This document shows, piece by piece, positions 24,911-33,064 of a DNA stretch of 40,131 bases. The stretch is from NCBI GenBank assembly GCA_047971485.1, contig JBKDZR010000144.1, positions 1 to 40,131 on the forward strand. Reading direction: 5' to 3'. How positions within the stretch are numbered: the first letter of the stretch is position 1; each line of letters begins with the position of its first letter. The position numbers and the translations under genes were made by a program. Under the pieces are notes generated by a model. That model had not been told where the DNA came from. It made no database searches and saw only the letters and a program-made list of their open reading frames with translations. Source of the DNA: JBKDZR01 sp047971485 (GTDB lineage: Bacteria; Pseudomonadota; Alphaproteobacteria; Rhodobacterales; Rhodobacteraceae).

Positions 24911-25680
24911 GCCCGGTACCCCGCATCCACTCGATCCAGATCGCGCATCAGCGCCGGCCATTCCCGTTCCCCCGGGACCAGGATATCGCCCTGCAATTCC
25001 CAGAACTGCCGCGCCGCCTTTTCGCAAACATCATGAGACGGCAGGACCAGCTTGACCCCCGAGGCGCAGGCCGCCTGCATCTGCAACTGGATCTTCGCCG
25101 CGCGCTCGAAATAATAGAGCAGCATGAAGGCTTCGCCTGCCGTGCGCCCGACAGTCAGGATCCCGTGGTTGCGCATCAGCATGACCGGATGATCCCCGAA
25201 ATGGGCGATGATGCGCTGTTGTTCTGCCTCATCAATGGCCACGCCTTCATATTCGTGAAAGGCTTGGCGGTTGTAAAAGCGCATGGCGAATTGCGTCAGC
25301 GGCAAAAGCCCCTCGGGCTGGCCGGATACGGCGGTCGAGGCATCCGAATGGGTGTGCAGCACGCAATGGGCATCGCTGCGTGACTTGTGCACCGCGGCAT
25401 GGATGACAAAGGCGGCCTTGTTCACCGTGTGCTCGGTGTCCTCGATGATATCGCCCGAGGTGTTGATCTTGACCAGCGACGAGGCGGTGATTTCACTGAA
25501 CAGATGACCATAGGGGTTGATCAGGAACTGGTCTGTGGTGCCCGGCACACGCATGGAAATGTGGTTGTAGATCAGATCATCCAGCCCGAGACGCGCCACC
25601 ATGCGGTAGGCGGCAGCAAGGGAAACGCGCGCGTCCCATTCCTGCTGCGAATAGCGCTCGGGCCTGGGGTAGTCGGTCAT
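24907..25680 (-). CDS. Class II aldolase/adducin family protein
   Basis: The 257-residue product matches zinc-dependent class II aldolases (fuculose-phosphate aldolase-like). DLIYNHISMRVPGTTDQFLI is at the N-terminal part, CVLHTHSDASTAVSG has the HxH zinc ligands, and MLMRNHGILTVGRTAGEAF the third zinc His. Family members also include decarboxylases and adducin-like proteins, so an aldol cleavage of a sugar or hydroxy acid is only likely, not certain. It sits between the ABC permeases (32-bp gap) and the monooxygenase (ATGA overlap). Start ATG 25680 is chosen because upstream in-frame codons lie in permease sequence. Confidence 0.92.
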   Translation of the reverse strand: MTDYPRPERYSQQEWDARVSLAAAYRMVARLGLDDLIYNHISMRVPGTTDQFLINPYGHLFSEITASSLVKINTSGDIIEDTEHTVNKAAFVIHAAVHKSRSDAHCVLHTHSDASTAVSGQPEGLLPLTQFAMRFYNRQAFHEYEGVAIDEAEQQRIIAHFGDHPVMLMRNHGILTVGRTAGEAFMLLYYFERAAKIQLQMQAACASGVKLVLPSHDVCEKAARQFWELQGDILVPGEREWPALMRDLDRVDAGYRA

Positions 25681-25712
25681 GGATACGGTCCTTATGGTCT
25701 GTGGTTTGTGGA

Positions 25713-26552
25713 TCATCCCTTGATCCCGCTCATCGTCATGCCTTGGGTGAAATACTTCTGCAGCAGGAGGAACAGCACGATCAGGGGCAGCGTGGCGACA
25801 GTGGCGCCGGCGAAGGTCTCGCCCCAGTTGGGCAATTGCGTGGGGGATCCCTGTTGCGCGATGGCCACCTGGATCAGTTGCATGTCGGGCCTCTGGGCGA
25901 TGACCAGCGGCCACAGAAAACTGTTCCAGGAGAACAGGAAGGTCACCAACCCAAGGGTCAGGAGCGGCACCTTGACGTTGGGCAGGATGACGGACACGAA
26001 GGTGCGCACATGGCCGGCCCCGTCGATGCGGGCGGCATCCTCAAGGTCCTTGGGCAGTTCCTCAAACGACTGTTTCAACAGGAACATCCCGAAGGGCGAA
26101 GCAATCCACGGGATCATCACCCCCAGAAGCGTGTTGTTCAGCCCCAGCCCCGATACCACCTGATAAAGCGGCACCAGCAGCGCCTCGACCGGCAACAGGA
26201 AGGTCAGCAGGATCATCACGAAAATCACGTTGGATCCGCGAAAGGTGATCCGGGTCAGCGCATAGGCCGCCAGCGAACACAGGATCAGCGTCAGCGCCAC
26301 CTGCCCGGCGGAAACCAGCGCGGTGTTCAGCAGCGCGCGCAGGATATTGGTCCGTGCGAACAGGCTGCGATAGTTTTCCAGCACCGGTTCCAGCGGCAGA
26401 AAGGTGCGCCAGCTGATCGGTGTGACATCGGAAAAGATACCCAGCTGCGGCTTGAAGGAATTCGACACGACCCAGAGGAACGGCGCGAAGAAACAGGCCA
26501 GGATGACCAGCAGGATCAGGATCAGGCCAAGGGTTCTGCGCAGACGGGCCAT
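25713..26552 (-). CDS. Carbohydrate-type ABC permease (MalG/UgpE class)
   Basis: The 279-residue protein has six predicted membrane segments, beginning LILILLVILACFFAPFLWVV. The EAA cytoplasmic loop near the C-terminus reads LPKDLEDAARIDGAGHVRTF, followed by VILPNVKVPLLTL, the contact with the ATPase. The Pro-rich N-terminal periplasmic loop (PISWRTFLPLEPVLENYRSLF) matches the CUT1 family, which takes up oligosaccharides, glycerol phosphate and related polyols. It overlaps the other permease gene (ATGA at 26552). Confidence 0.93.
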   Translation of the reverse strand: MARLRRTLGLILILLVILACFFAPFLWVVSNSFKPQLGIFSDVTPISWRTFLPLEPVLENYRSLFARTNILRALLNTALVSAGQVALTLILCSLAAYALTRITFRGSNVIFVMILLTFLLPVEALLVPLYQVVSGLGLNNTLLGVMIPWIASPFGMFLLKQSFEELPKDLEDAARIDGAGHVRTFVSVILPNVKVPLLTLGLVTFLFSWNSFLWPLVIAQRPDMQLIQVAIAQQGSPTQLPNWGETFAGATVATLPLIVLFLLLQKYFTQGMTMSGIKG

Positions 26553-27481
26553 CAGTAGTTCCACCGTGCGCGCAGCAGCCACATCTGCAGCAGCGAAATC
26601 CCCAGTACGATCACCAACAGCACTACCGACAAGGCCGAGGCATAGCCGGCATTCTGCATCACAAAGGCGGTGCGATAGATGTGATAGACGATCAGGTTGG
26701 TGCTGCCCTGCGGGCCGCCATCGGTCATCAGAAAAGCCGGCGCAAAGGCCTGCAGCGAAAAGACCGTCATGATCACCACAACGAACAGCGTGGTCCGTGA
26801 CAAAAGCGGTACGGTGATATGCCACAGCACCTGGCTGCGGGTGGCGCCGTCGATACGCGCGGCCTCGGCCAGTTCTTTCGGTACGCCCTGCAAGCCCCCA
26901 AGAAACAGGATCGCGGCAAAGCCCACCTGCTGCCAGGCGGTCATGACCGAAATCATGACCAGCGCCTGATCGCTTGATGTCAGAAAGGGCTGACGCGCGA
27001 TGCCCAGGACAGCCAGCACACCGTTGATCAGCCCGTTGGATGGATCGAGCAGAAAGTTCCACATGGTCGCCACAACCACCGCCGAGGTAACCACCGGCAG
27101 CATGATGATGGTGCGCACGATCCCCCGTGCCCGCAGCCTGGAGTTCAGGAACAACGCCAGCACAAAGCCCAGCGGGATGACGATCAGCACAACGGTCAGC
27201 GCAAACAGAAACGTGGCCAGCAGGCTTTCACGCATATCGTCGAAAACCAGCATGTCCTCGAAATTCAGCAGGCCGACATAGCGCGCCGCATCCGGGTTCA
27301 GCAGCGAATAGTCCATGAAGGCATTCTTCGCCATCATTGCCAGCGGCAGGTATTGAAAGATCAGCAACAGGATCATGAACGGCGCCAGAAAGACCAGCGC
27401 CGTACGCGTGTCCTGCCGCTGACGCGGGGTGCGTCGGAGATTTCGGCGACGGGTCTGGCGGGGCTGGTCGGTCGCGGTCAT
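26552..27481 (-). CDS. Carbohydrate-type ABC permease (MalF/UgpA class)
   Basis: The 309-residue protein starts with a basic tail (PRQTRRRNLRRTPRQRQD) and has six membrane spans, with FLAPFMILLLIFQYLPLAMM first. The EAA motif is VPKELAEAARIDGATRSQVLWHITVPLL. It is the heterodimer partner of the 25713-26552 permease in a CUT1 importer. ATG 27481 follows the binding-protein gene by 60 bp. Confidence 0.93.
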   Translation of the reverse strand: MTATDQPRQTRRRNLRRTPRQRQDTRTALVFLAPFMILLLIFQYLPLAMMAKNAFMDYSLLNPDAARYVGLLNFEDMLVFDDMRESLLATFLFALTVVLIVIPLGFVLALFLNSRLRARGIVRTIIMLPVVTSAVVVATMWNFLLDPSNGLINGVLAVLGIARQPFLTSSDQALVMISVMTAWQQVGFAAILFLGGLQGVPKELAEAARIDGATRSQVLWHITVPLLSRTTLFVVVIMTVFSLQAFAPAFLMTDGGPQGSTNLIVYHIYRTAFVMQNAGYASALSVVLLVIVLGISLLQMWLLRARWNY

Positions 27482-27541
27482 GCGTCCTCCGGTGTCAGGG
27501 ACAGGTCGGGCACCATTCAGGATGCCCGACCCGGGTTCAGG

Positions 27542-28840
27542 TCAGCGGCGCATGGCGCGGGCAACTTCGCGTTCGGCGTCGGCCATGGCCTCTTCCGGGT
27601 CGCCACCGAAGGCAACGGAACGGATGGCATCGGTGACGATCCGGTCATATTGCGCGAAATACGGGCTGGGCGGACGGGGCTGGCCCCAGTCCTCCAGCTG
27701 ATCGACGAAGACCTTCATCGGATACTCCTGATAGACCGGGAAGCGATCGAACAGGGATTTGAGGGTCGGCAGATTGCCCCGCTGGCTGACATTCATATAG
27801 GCCAGTTCCCCCCAAGACATGTCCACGGCGAACTGTGCCGCGATCTCGGGGTTTTTCGACCGGGCGGTCACACCGATCGTGGTTGATCCGGTATGGACCA
27901 CCGGGGTCTTGAAATAGGGGATCGGGGTAATCCCCCATTCGATCACCGGATCCTTCAACAGCGCCGATCCCGCCGCCGGCGTGTCAATGTAGAAACACGC
28001 CTTGCCATCGAAAAAGGCATTGGGGATGCCGACCTTGGGGGCCACGCCCTCGGCGTTGAACAGCCCCTGATAGAAGGTCAGCGCCTCGACTGCCTCGGGT
28101 GTGTTCAGATAGCCCTCGACGGTGGATCCATCCGGTGCCATCGCCCAGAAGGTCTTGTAGGCCGAACTGTCGGGATCGGCGCCCGGATCGCCGTTCGAGC
28201 GTTGATAAAGCAGATCCTGATAAACCAGCCCCGGCTGACCATTGCCAAAGCGCGTCGGTCCCAGACCCCAGATTTCGGGCGCGCCGGGTTCGCCTTGCTG
28301 ACAGGCCTTGAAGGCGGCCAGCGCCTCGGGCCAGGTCCAGGCCTCATCCAGGGTTTGCGGGGGCGTGATACCCGCGGCTTCAACCAGCGCCTTGTTGTAA
28401 TACATCGCCACAGTGGTCTGTTCGATGCCGGGGGAATAGACCGCGCCCTCATAGCTGTGTTCGGCCTTGGTCGCGGCAAGAATGTCATCGTCCCACCCCT
28501 CGGGCAGGTAATCCGTCAGCGGCAACAGGATCCCCGCCTTGGCATAGGACTGGGTGTTCGGCCCGTCATAGACCAGGATATCCGGTGGATCGTCAGAGGC
28601 CGCCTGCACTGAAATCGTGTCGGCCAACTGGGCAAAGGGCACCTCGTTGATCTCGATCGAAACACAAGGATGGGCTTTCTGCCAGGCCTCGACAGGCGCC
28701 GGATAGGGATAGTTGCCAGGCGTGCGCAGGATGCGCAGCGTCACCGCCTCGCCAGTGCAGTCGGCATCCTGGGCCAGGGCGGGCAGCCCGGCGACAAGCG
28801 CGGTGCCGCTGGCAAGGGCCGCAAACAATACGGTTTTCAT
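27542..28840 (-). CDS. ABC sugar-type extracellular binding protein (family 1)
   Basis: The 432-residue protein has a Sec signal peptide (LFAALASGTALVAGLPALA, cut after AQ). The mature domain begins EAVTLRILRTPGNYPYPAPVE and shows typical family-1 features: DDPPDILVYDGPNTQSYAKAG, YYNKALVEAAGITPPQTLDE and GKACFYIDTPAAGS. Two cysteine pairs may form disulfides. It delivers ligand to the two CUT1 permeases. The ligand is not predictable; the surrounding aldolase and monooxygenase suggest something other than a plain sugar. Confidence 0.92.
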   Translation of the reverse strand: MKTVLFAALASGTALVAGLPALAQDADCTGEAVTLRILRTPGNYPYPAPVEAWQKAHPCVSIEINEVPFAQLADTISVQAASDDPPDILVYDGPNTQSYAKAGILLPLTDYLPEGWDDDILAATKAEHSYEGAVYSPGIEQTTVAMYYNKALVEAAGITPPQTLDEAWTWPEALAAFKACQQGEPGAPEIWGLGPTRFGNGQPGLVYQDLLYQRSNGDPGADPDSSAYKTFWAMAPDGSTVEGYLNTPEAVEALTFYQGLFNAEGVAPKVGIPNAFFDGKACFYIDTPAAGSALLKDPVIEWGITPIPYFKTPVVHTGSTTIGVTARSKNPEIAAQFAVDMSWGELAYMNVSQRGNLPTLKSLFDRFPVYQEYPMKVFVDQLEDWGQPRPPSPYFAQYDRIVTDAIRSVAFGGDPEEAMADAEREVARAMRR

Positions 28841-28883
28841 GGGGACCTCTCCTGTCGGGTATGGTTCATTCTTGTCTGTGCCG

Positions 28884-29954
28884 TCACACGGCGCGGCCCG
28901 ATTCCGCGTCGAATAAGGAAAACCGGTCAGAGGCTAGCGCCAGGTGCAGCGCACCCCCGGCACGCGGCGCGCCGGCCGGCTCCAGCAGGGCTGAAAGCGG
29001 CTGACCCTGATGGGCGAAATGCACCAGCGACGTGGCGCCCAGATGCTCCACCAGATCGGCCCGGGTGCGCAGCAGCGCCGCAGACGGATCCGCCACGCTG
29101 AAGGCCTCGGGCCGGATGCCGACCTCCACCCGCCGGCCCGCCAGCTCTGCGCCGCGCTCTGCCGTCAGGGGCAGGCGCAACCCATCGCCGATCTCGATCG
29201 CCCCGTCCGCCACCTGACCGGTCAGAAAGTTCATCTGCGGCGACCCCAGAAATCCAGCCACGAAGCGCGTGGCCGGCCGGTCATAAAGATCCTGGGGGCT
29301 GCCCTGTTGTTCGATCTTGCCATTCCTGAGCACCACGACCCGATCCGCCAGGGTCATCGCCTCGACCTGATCATGGGTCACATAGACGGTGGTTGCCGAC
29401 AGCCGGTCATGAAGACGCCGGATCTCGGCACGCATCTGGCCGCGCAACTGCGCATCCAGGTTCGACAGGGGTTCATCGAACAGGAAAACCCCCGGTTCGC
29501 GCACAATGGCCCGGCCCATGGCCACCCGCTGGCGCTGCCCCCCGGACAGGGCCTTGGGGTGGCGATCAAGAAAGTCACGCAAACCAAGGGCTTCCGCCGC
29601 CTCTTCAACACGGCGGCGAATCTCAGGCTTCGGCACCCTGGCAAGACGTAAGCCGAAGCTCATATTCTGGGCGACGGTCATGTGCGGATAAAGCGCGTAG
29701 TTCTGGAACACCATGGCGATATCGCGTTCGCGCGGCTCCAGCCCATCGACCCGCCGGCCCCCGATCCAGATCTCGCCATCGGTCGGCTCTTCCAGCCCCG
29801 CGATCATCCGCAAGGTGGTAGACTTGCCGCAGCCCGACGGGCCGACCAGCACCAGAAACTCACCGTCAGCGACCTCCAGATCAAGATCGGCAATCGTATC
29901 GGCCACAGCCCCGTCATAGGTCTTCCAGATGCCCTGCAGTTTCACCTGGGCCAT
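28884..29954 (-). CDS. ABC transporter ATPase (UgpC/MalK class)
   Basis: The 356-residue ATPase has Walker A GPSGCGKS at ~38-45, signature LSGGQRQRVAMGRA, Walker B FLFDEPLSNLDAQLR and the switch His in TVYVTHDQVEAMTLADR. The C-terminal ~110 residues (MNFLTGQVADGAIEIGDGLR onward) are the MalK-type regulatory TOBE/OB domain. It is the first gene of the leftward operon. ATG 29954 was chosen; upstream in-frame codons to 30029 are in the regulatory region. Confidence 0.94.
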   Translation of the reverse strand: MAQVKLQGIWKTYDGAVADTIADLDLEVADGEFLVLVGPSGCGKSTTLRMIAGLEEPTDGEIWIGGRRVDGLEPRERDIAMVFQNYALYPHMTVAQNMSFGLRLARVPKPEIRRRVEEAAEALGLRDFLDRHPKALSGGQRQRVAMGRAIVREPGVFLFDEPLSNLDAQLRGQMRAEIRRLHDRLSATTVYVTHDQVEAMTLADRVVVLRNGKIEQQGSPQDLYDRPATRFVAGFLGSPQMNFLTGQVADGAIEIGDGLRLPLTAERGAELAGRRVEVGIRPEAFSVADPSAALLRTRADLVEHLGATSLVHFAHQGQPLSALLEPAGAPRAGGALHLALASDRFSLFDAESGRAV

Positions 29955-30262
29955 AGTTTTCCCTTCCCGCTGACCACTGCCCCGTCGCCTTTTCAACCCA
30001 ACAGCGCAAAAAAGCATCCGTAAAGTCAATTTATGTATGCACTAGGAAGATATCGGCGCGCACTCTGAATTTTGCCTAATAATCGTGCAAAATTGCACAG
30101 CAAAAGGTCATTTGACTGGCAGATCTGAGGAATCACACGGAATTTCATGTGTATCTAGAGAAATTCACTGGATTTCCCGGGCCGCTCCAAATTGTTCTAT
30201 GGACAGAACAGAATGCTTCTGTATGCAAAAAATAGATATTTGCATCCAAATGGGAGATTCCG
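29955..30262. promoter_or_regulatory. AT-rich divergent control region with inverted repeats
   Basis: This 308-bp non-coding gap separates the two divergent catabolic operons and is clearly more AT-rich than the coding sequence. It holds three inverted repeats: GTGCAA-AA-TTGCAC (30085-30098), GAATTTC/GAAATTC (30140-30146 and 30160-30166) and ATGCAAA/TTTGCAT (30223-30229 and 30239-30245). GTATGCA occurs at 30035-30041 and 30221-30227. The core GTATGCA resembles half-sites of FCD-type GntR operators (TGTATGCA-type), so these are candidate sites for the GntR protein encoded at 22038-22739. I see no confident -35/-10 pair. Confidence 0.6.
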
Positions 30263-31045
30263 ATGAAACTCGACCTGACCGGCAAGACCGCCCTGATAAC
30301 GGGCGCCTCCAAGGGAATCGGGTACAGCTGCGCGCTGACCCTGGCCGACGAGGGCTGCAACCTGCATATCGCCGCGCGTGACGGAAAGGCGCTGGAGGCC
30401 CTGAAGGCCGAGATCACCGCAAAATACAACGTCTCCGTCACGGTGCACGCCGGCGATCTGGGCACGACCGAGGCGATGATCGCGCTGGACAAGGCCGCCG
30501 GCGACTATGACATCCTGATCAACAATGCCGGCGACATCCCCGCCGGATCCATTGAAGACGTCACCGACGAGGCCCTTCGCCGAGGCTTTGACCTGAAGGT
30601 TTTCGGCTACATCACCCTGTCGCGCCTGTTCTGGCAAAAGCGCAAGGGCAAGCCGGGCAGCGTGATCATCAACGTCATCGGCAATTCGGGCGAAAACTGG
30701 GACGCCTCGTATTTCGCGGGCTCGACGGGGAATGCTTCGCTCATGTCCTTCACCAAGGCGCTTGGCGGCCGGTCCATGGACCACGGCATCCGCGTCGTCG
30801 GCGTGAACCCCGGCCCGGTGGATACCGACCGCATGCTGAAGATCATGAAACGCAAGGCCATCGACATGCTGGGCGACGAAAGCCGTTGGGAAGAACTGCA
30901 TGAGATGTACCCCGGCAAACGCCCCGCCACCGCGCAGGAAGTGGCCGATCTGTGCACCTTCCTGGCCTCGCCCAAGGCGGGCTACATTTCGGGCACGATC
31001 GTCACCATTGATGGCGGGATCGCCGCCCGCGGGTCGGTGATCTGA
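30263..31045 (+). CDS. Short-chain dehydrogenase/reductase lacking the catalytic lysine
   Basis: The 260-residue protein has the Rossmann GASKGIG at residues 14-20, DILINNAGDIP and PGPVDTDRM, all typical of classical SDRs, and a NAD(P) role is expected. The catalytic YxxxK is changed: Y150 is followed by F-A-G-S, so the expected K154 is S154, and a conserved-looking GNASLMSFTKALGG follows. Ser142 (NSGENWDASY) may be the active-site Ser. A lysine at 165 might substitute, but that is unproven. ATG 30263 is preceded by TGGGAGAT. It heads the rightward operon; the next gene overlaps by 1 bp (TGATG). Confidence 0.88.
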   Translation: MKLDLTGKTALITGASKGIGYSCALTLADEGCNLHIAARDGKALEALKAEITAKYNVSVTVHAGDLGTTEAMIALDKAAGDYDILINNAGDIPAGSIEDVTDEALRRGFDLKVFGYITLSRLFWQKRKGKPGSVIINVIGNSGENWDASYFAGSTGNASLMSFTKALGGRSMDHGIRVVGVNPGPVDTDRMLKIMKRKAIDMLGDESRWEELHEMYPGKRPATAQEVADLCTFLASPKAGYISGTIVTIDGGIAARGSVI

Positions 31046-32169
31046 TGGCCGATCTTTCCGTCCGCAACAGGTATTTCGACGACCTGTTCAACACCCCCGA
31101 TCTGGCCTGGATGGGGCAGAACACCAACCATATTCCCGCGCATCCGGCAGTGACAGCGGCAATGATCGCCTCGATCGAGAAGGGCGAATTCAACGCCTAT
31201 GCGCCCCCCCTGGGCTTTGAGGATCTGCGCGCTGCCATGGTCACCGATCTGGGCGTGCCGGGCCTTGAGGCCCTGGTCACCGAAGGCGGCGTCAACGCGC
31301 TGTCCCTGATCTGCCGCGCCCGGGCCAAGCCGGGCACGACGCTGGTCACCACCGATCCGACATGGAAATGGCCCTGCCAGTTCGCCGAGCAGCAGGGCGC
31401 CGAGGTGGTCCAGACCCCGATCTACGGCCCGGAAACCGGCTATCGGCTGACCCCGGATCTGCTGCGCCAAAGCATCGACGACCGCTGCGCCATCGTCTAT
31501 CTGGTCGACCCGAACAACCCGCTGGGCGTGACCTATTCGGCCGATGAAATCACCGAATTTGCCGCCATCGCCCGGGATGTCGGTGCGCTGCTGGTCCATG
31601 ACTGCACCTATCGTGATTTTGCCGAATCGCACACCCCAGCCGTTGCCGTGGATGCCGATAACGCCATATGTTCGCTCAGCTTTTCGAAATGGCTGGGGCT
31701 GGCGGGCCTGCGGATCGGCGGGCTGGTCGGGCGCGCTGAACTGATTGCCGAACTGGCCGCAGTGTCCACCTCGGTGCTGGGCGGCAATGTCGTGGCACAG
31801 CGCGCGGCCGTGGCCGGCCTGACGGTCAAGGACGAGTGGATGAAAGAGGTCCGCCGCATCGACACCGCCAACAAGGTTCGGCTCAAGGACGCCGCCGAAG
31901 CCCTGGGTATGACTGTTCCGGTCTGGCCGTCGCACGGCAATTTCATCGTCATCGAGACCAACGGCATCCGCCCCGAGGCCATCGTCGAAGCCGCCCGTCT
32001 GGACGGCGTGATGATCCGCCAGGGCGCCTATCACACCGAGGCCTTCGGCGACCGCTTCATCAAGGTCTCAACCACGGTGCCCGAGGCCTGGGCCATCAAG
32101 CTTGCAACGAAACTGTCGGATTACGTCGAAACGGCCAAAGGCCTGACCGACGTGCCCGCGCTGTTCTGA
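31045..32169 (+). CDS. PLP-dependent aminotransferase, fold type I
   Basis: The 374-residue enzyme has the aspartate-aminotransferase fold. YAPPLGFEDLRAAMV and VTEGGVNALSLICRA begin the cofactor site; VYLVDPNNPLGVTYS is the NPxG motif; DCTYRDFA is the Asp/Tyr that holds the PLP ring; and SFSKWLGLAGLRIGGLVGR contains the Schiff-base Lys. It looks catalytically complete. The amino donor and acceptor cannot be read. In this operon it may transaminate an amino or ureido intermediate. It overlaps the SDR stop by one base. Confidence 0.92.
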   Translation: MADLSVRNRYFDDLFNTPDLAWMGQNTNHIPAHPAVTAAMIASIEKGEFNAYAPPLGFEDLRAAMVTDLGVPGLEALVTEGGVNALSLICRARAKPGTTLVTTDPTWKWPCQFAEQQGAEVVQTPIYGPETGYRLTPDLLRQSIDDRCAIVYLVDPNNPLGVTYSADEITEFAAIARDVGALLVHDCTYRDFAESHTPAVAVDADNAICSLSFSKWLGLAGLRIGGLVGRAELIAELAAVSTSVLGGNVVAQRAAVAGLTVKDEWMKEVRRIDTANKVRLKDAAEALGMTVPVWPSHGNFIVIETNGIRPEAIVEAARLDGVMIRQGAYHTEAFGDRFIKVSTTVPEAWAIKLATKLSDYVETAKGLTDVPALF

Positions 32170-32181
32170 AGGAGGCACCGG

Positions 32182-33060
32182 ATGTACGCAACCGCCAAGG
32201 ACGGTACCAAACTTTACTACGAAACGGCGGGCGAAACCGGCACACCGATCCTGTTCATCCACGAGTTCGGCGGCAATTACGACGCCTGGGATCCGCAGAT
32301 GAGCTTCTTCGCCCGCCGGCATCGCTGCATCACCTACGCGGCGCGGGGCTATGCGCCCTCGGATATCCCCGCCGATCTGGACAAGTATTCCCAAGCGATC
32401 GCGGTGGATGACGCGGTTGCGATCCTCGACGATCTGGGCATCGACAAGGCCCATATCGTTGGGCTGTCCATGGGCGGCTTTGCCGTGGTCCATTTCGGTC
32501 TGACCTATCCCGAACGCGCCCTGTCACTGACCGTGGCGGGGGCAGGGTATGGCTGCGAACGGGAAACGGCGGAGTATTTCCGCGGCGTCTCCCTGGACGT
32601 GGCCGATCGGTTCGAGGCCGATCCCAAAGGCTTCGCCGAGATCTATGGCCGGGGCGCCAGCCGCGTCCAGTTCGAGAACAAGGACCCGCGCGAGCACCTG
32701 AGGTTCGTGGCCCGGCTGGCGCGCCATGACAAGGTTGGTGCCGCCAATACCATGCGTGGCGTTCAAGCCCGGCGCCCGTCCTTCTGGGATCTGGAAGAGG
32801 GGTTGAAAGCCTGCACCCTGCCGACGCTGATCATGGTCGGCGATGAAGACGATCACTGCCTGCAACCCGGCATCTACCTGAAAAAGACGATGCCGGCCTC
32901 GGGTCTGCTGATCCTGCCGAAAACCGGGCACACGCTGAACCTGGAGGAACCGGGGCTGTTCAACATGCACCTGGCCGAGTTCATCGCCCAGGCCGAGGCC
33001 GGCGCCTGGGGGCTGCGCGATGCGCGCGCCGACCCGGCACAAGTCATGCGGACGGACTGA
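32182..33060 (+). CDS. Alpha/beta hydrolase
   Basis: The 292-residue product opens with YATAKDGTKLYYETAGETGTP, then ILFIHEFGGNYDAWDPQMSF (oxyanion region), AHIVGLSMGGFAVVHFGLTYPERA with the nucleophile Ser, and the acid VGDEDDHCL before LLILPKTGHTLNLEEPGLF with the His. It is similar in size to lactonases and C-C-bond hydrolases. It lies 12 bp after the aminotransferase and 4 bp before the amidase start. It differs clearly from the alpha/beta hydrolase of the leftward operon. Confidence 0.9.
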   Translation: MYATAKDGTKLYYETAGETGTPILFIHEFGGNYDAWDPQMSFFARRHRCITYAARGYAPSDIPADLDKYSQAIAVDDAVAILDDLGIDKAHIVGLSMGGFAVVHFGLTYPERALSLTVAGAGYGCERETAEYFRGVSLDVADRFEADPKGFAEIYGRGASRVQFENKDPREHLRFVARLARHDKVGAANTMRGVQARRPSFWDLEEGLKACTLPTLIMVGDEDDHCLQPGIYLKKTMPASGLLILPKTGHTLNLEEPGLFNMHLAEFIAQAEAGAWGLRDARADPAQVMRTD

Positions 33061-33064
33061 CCTG

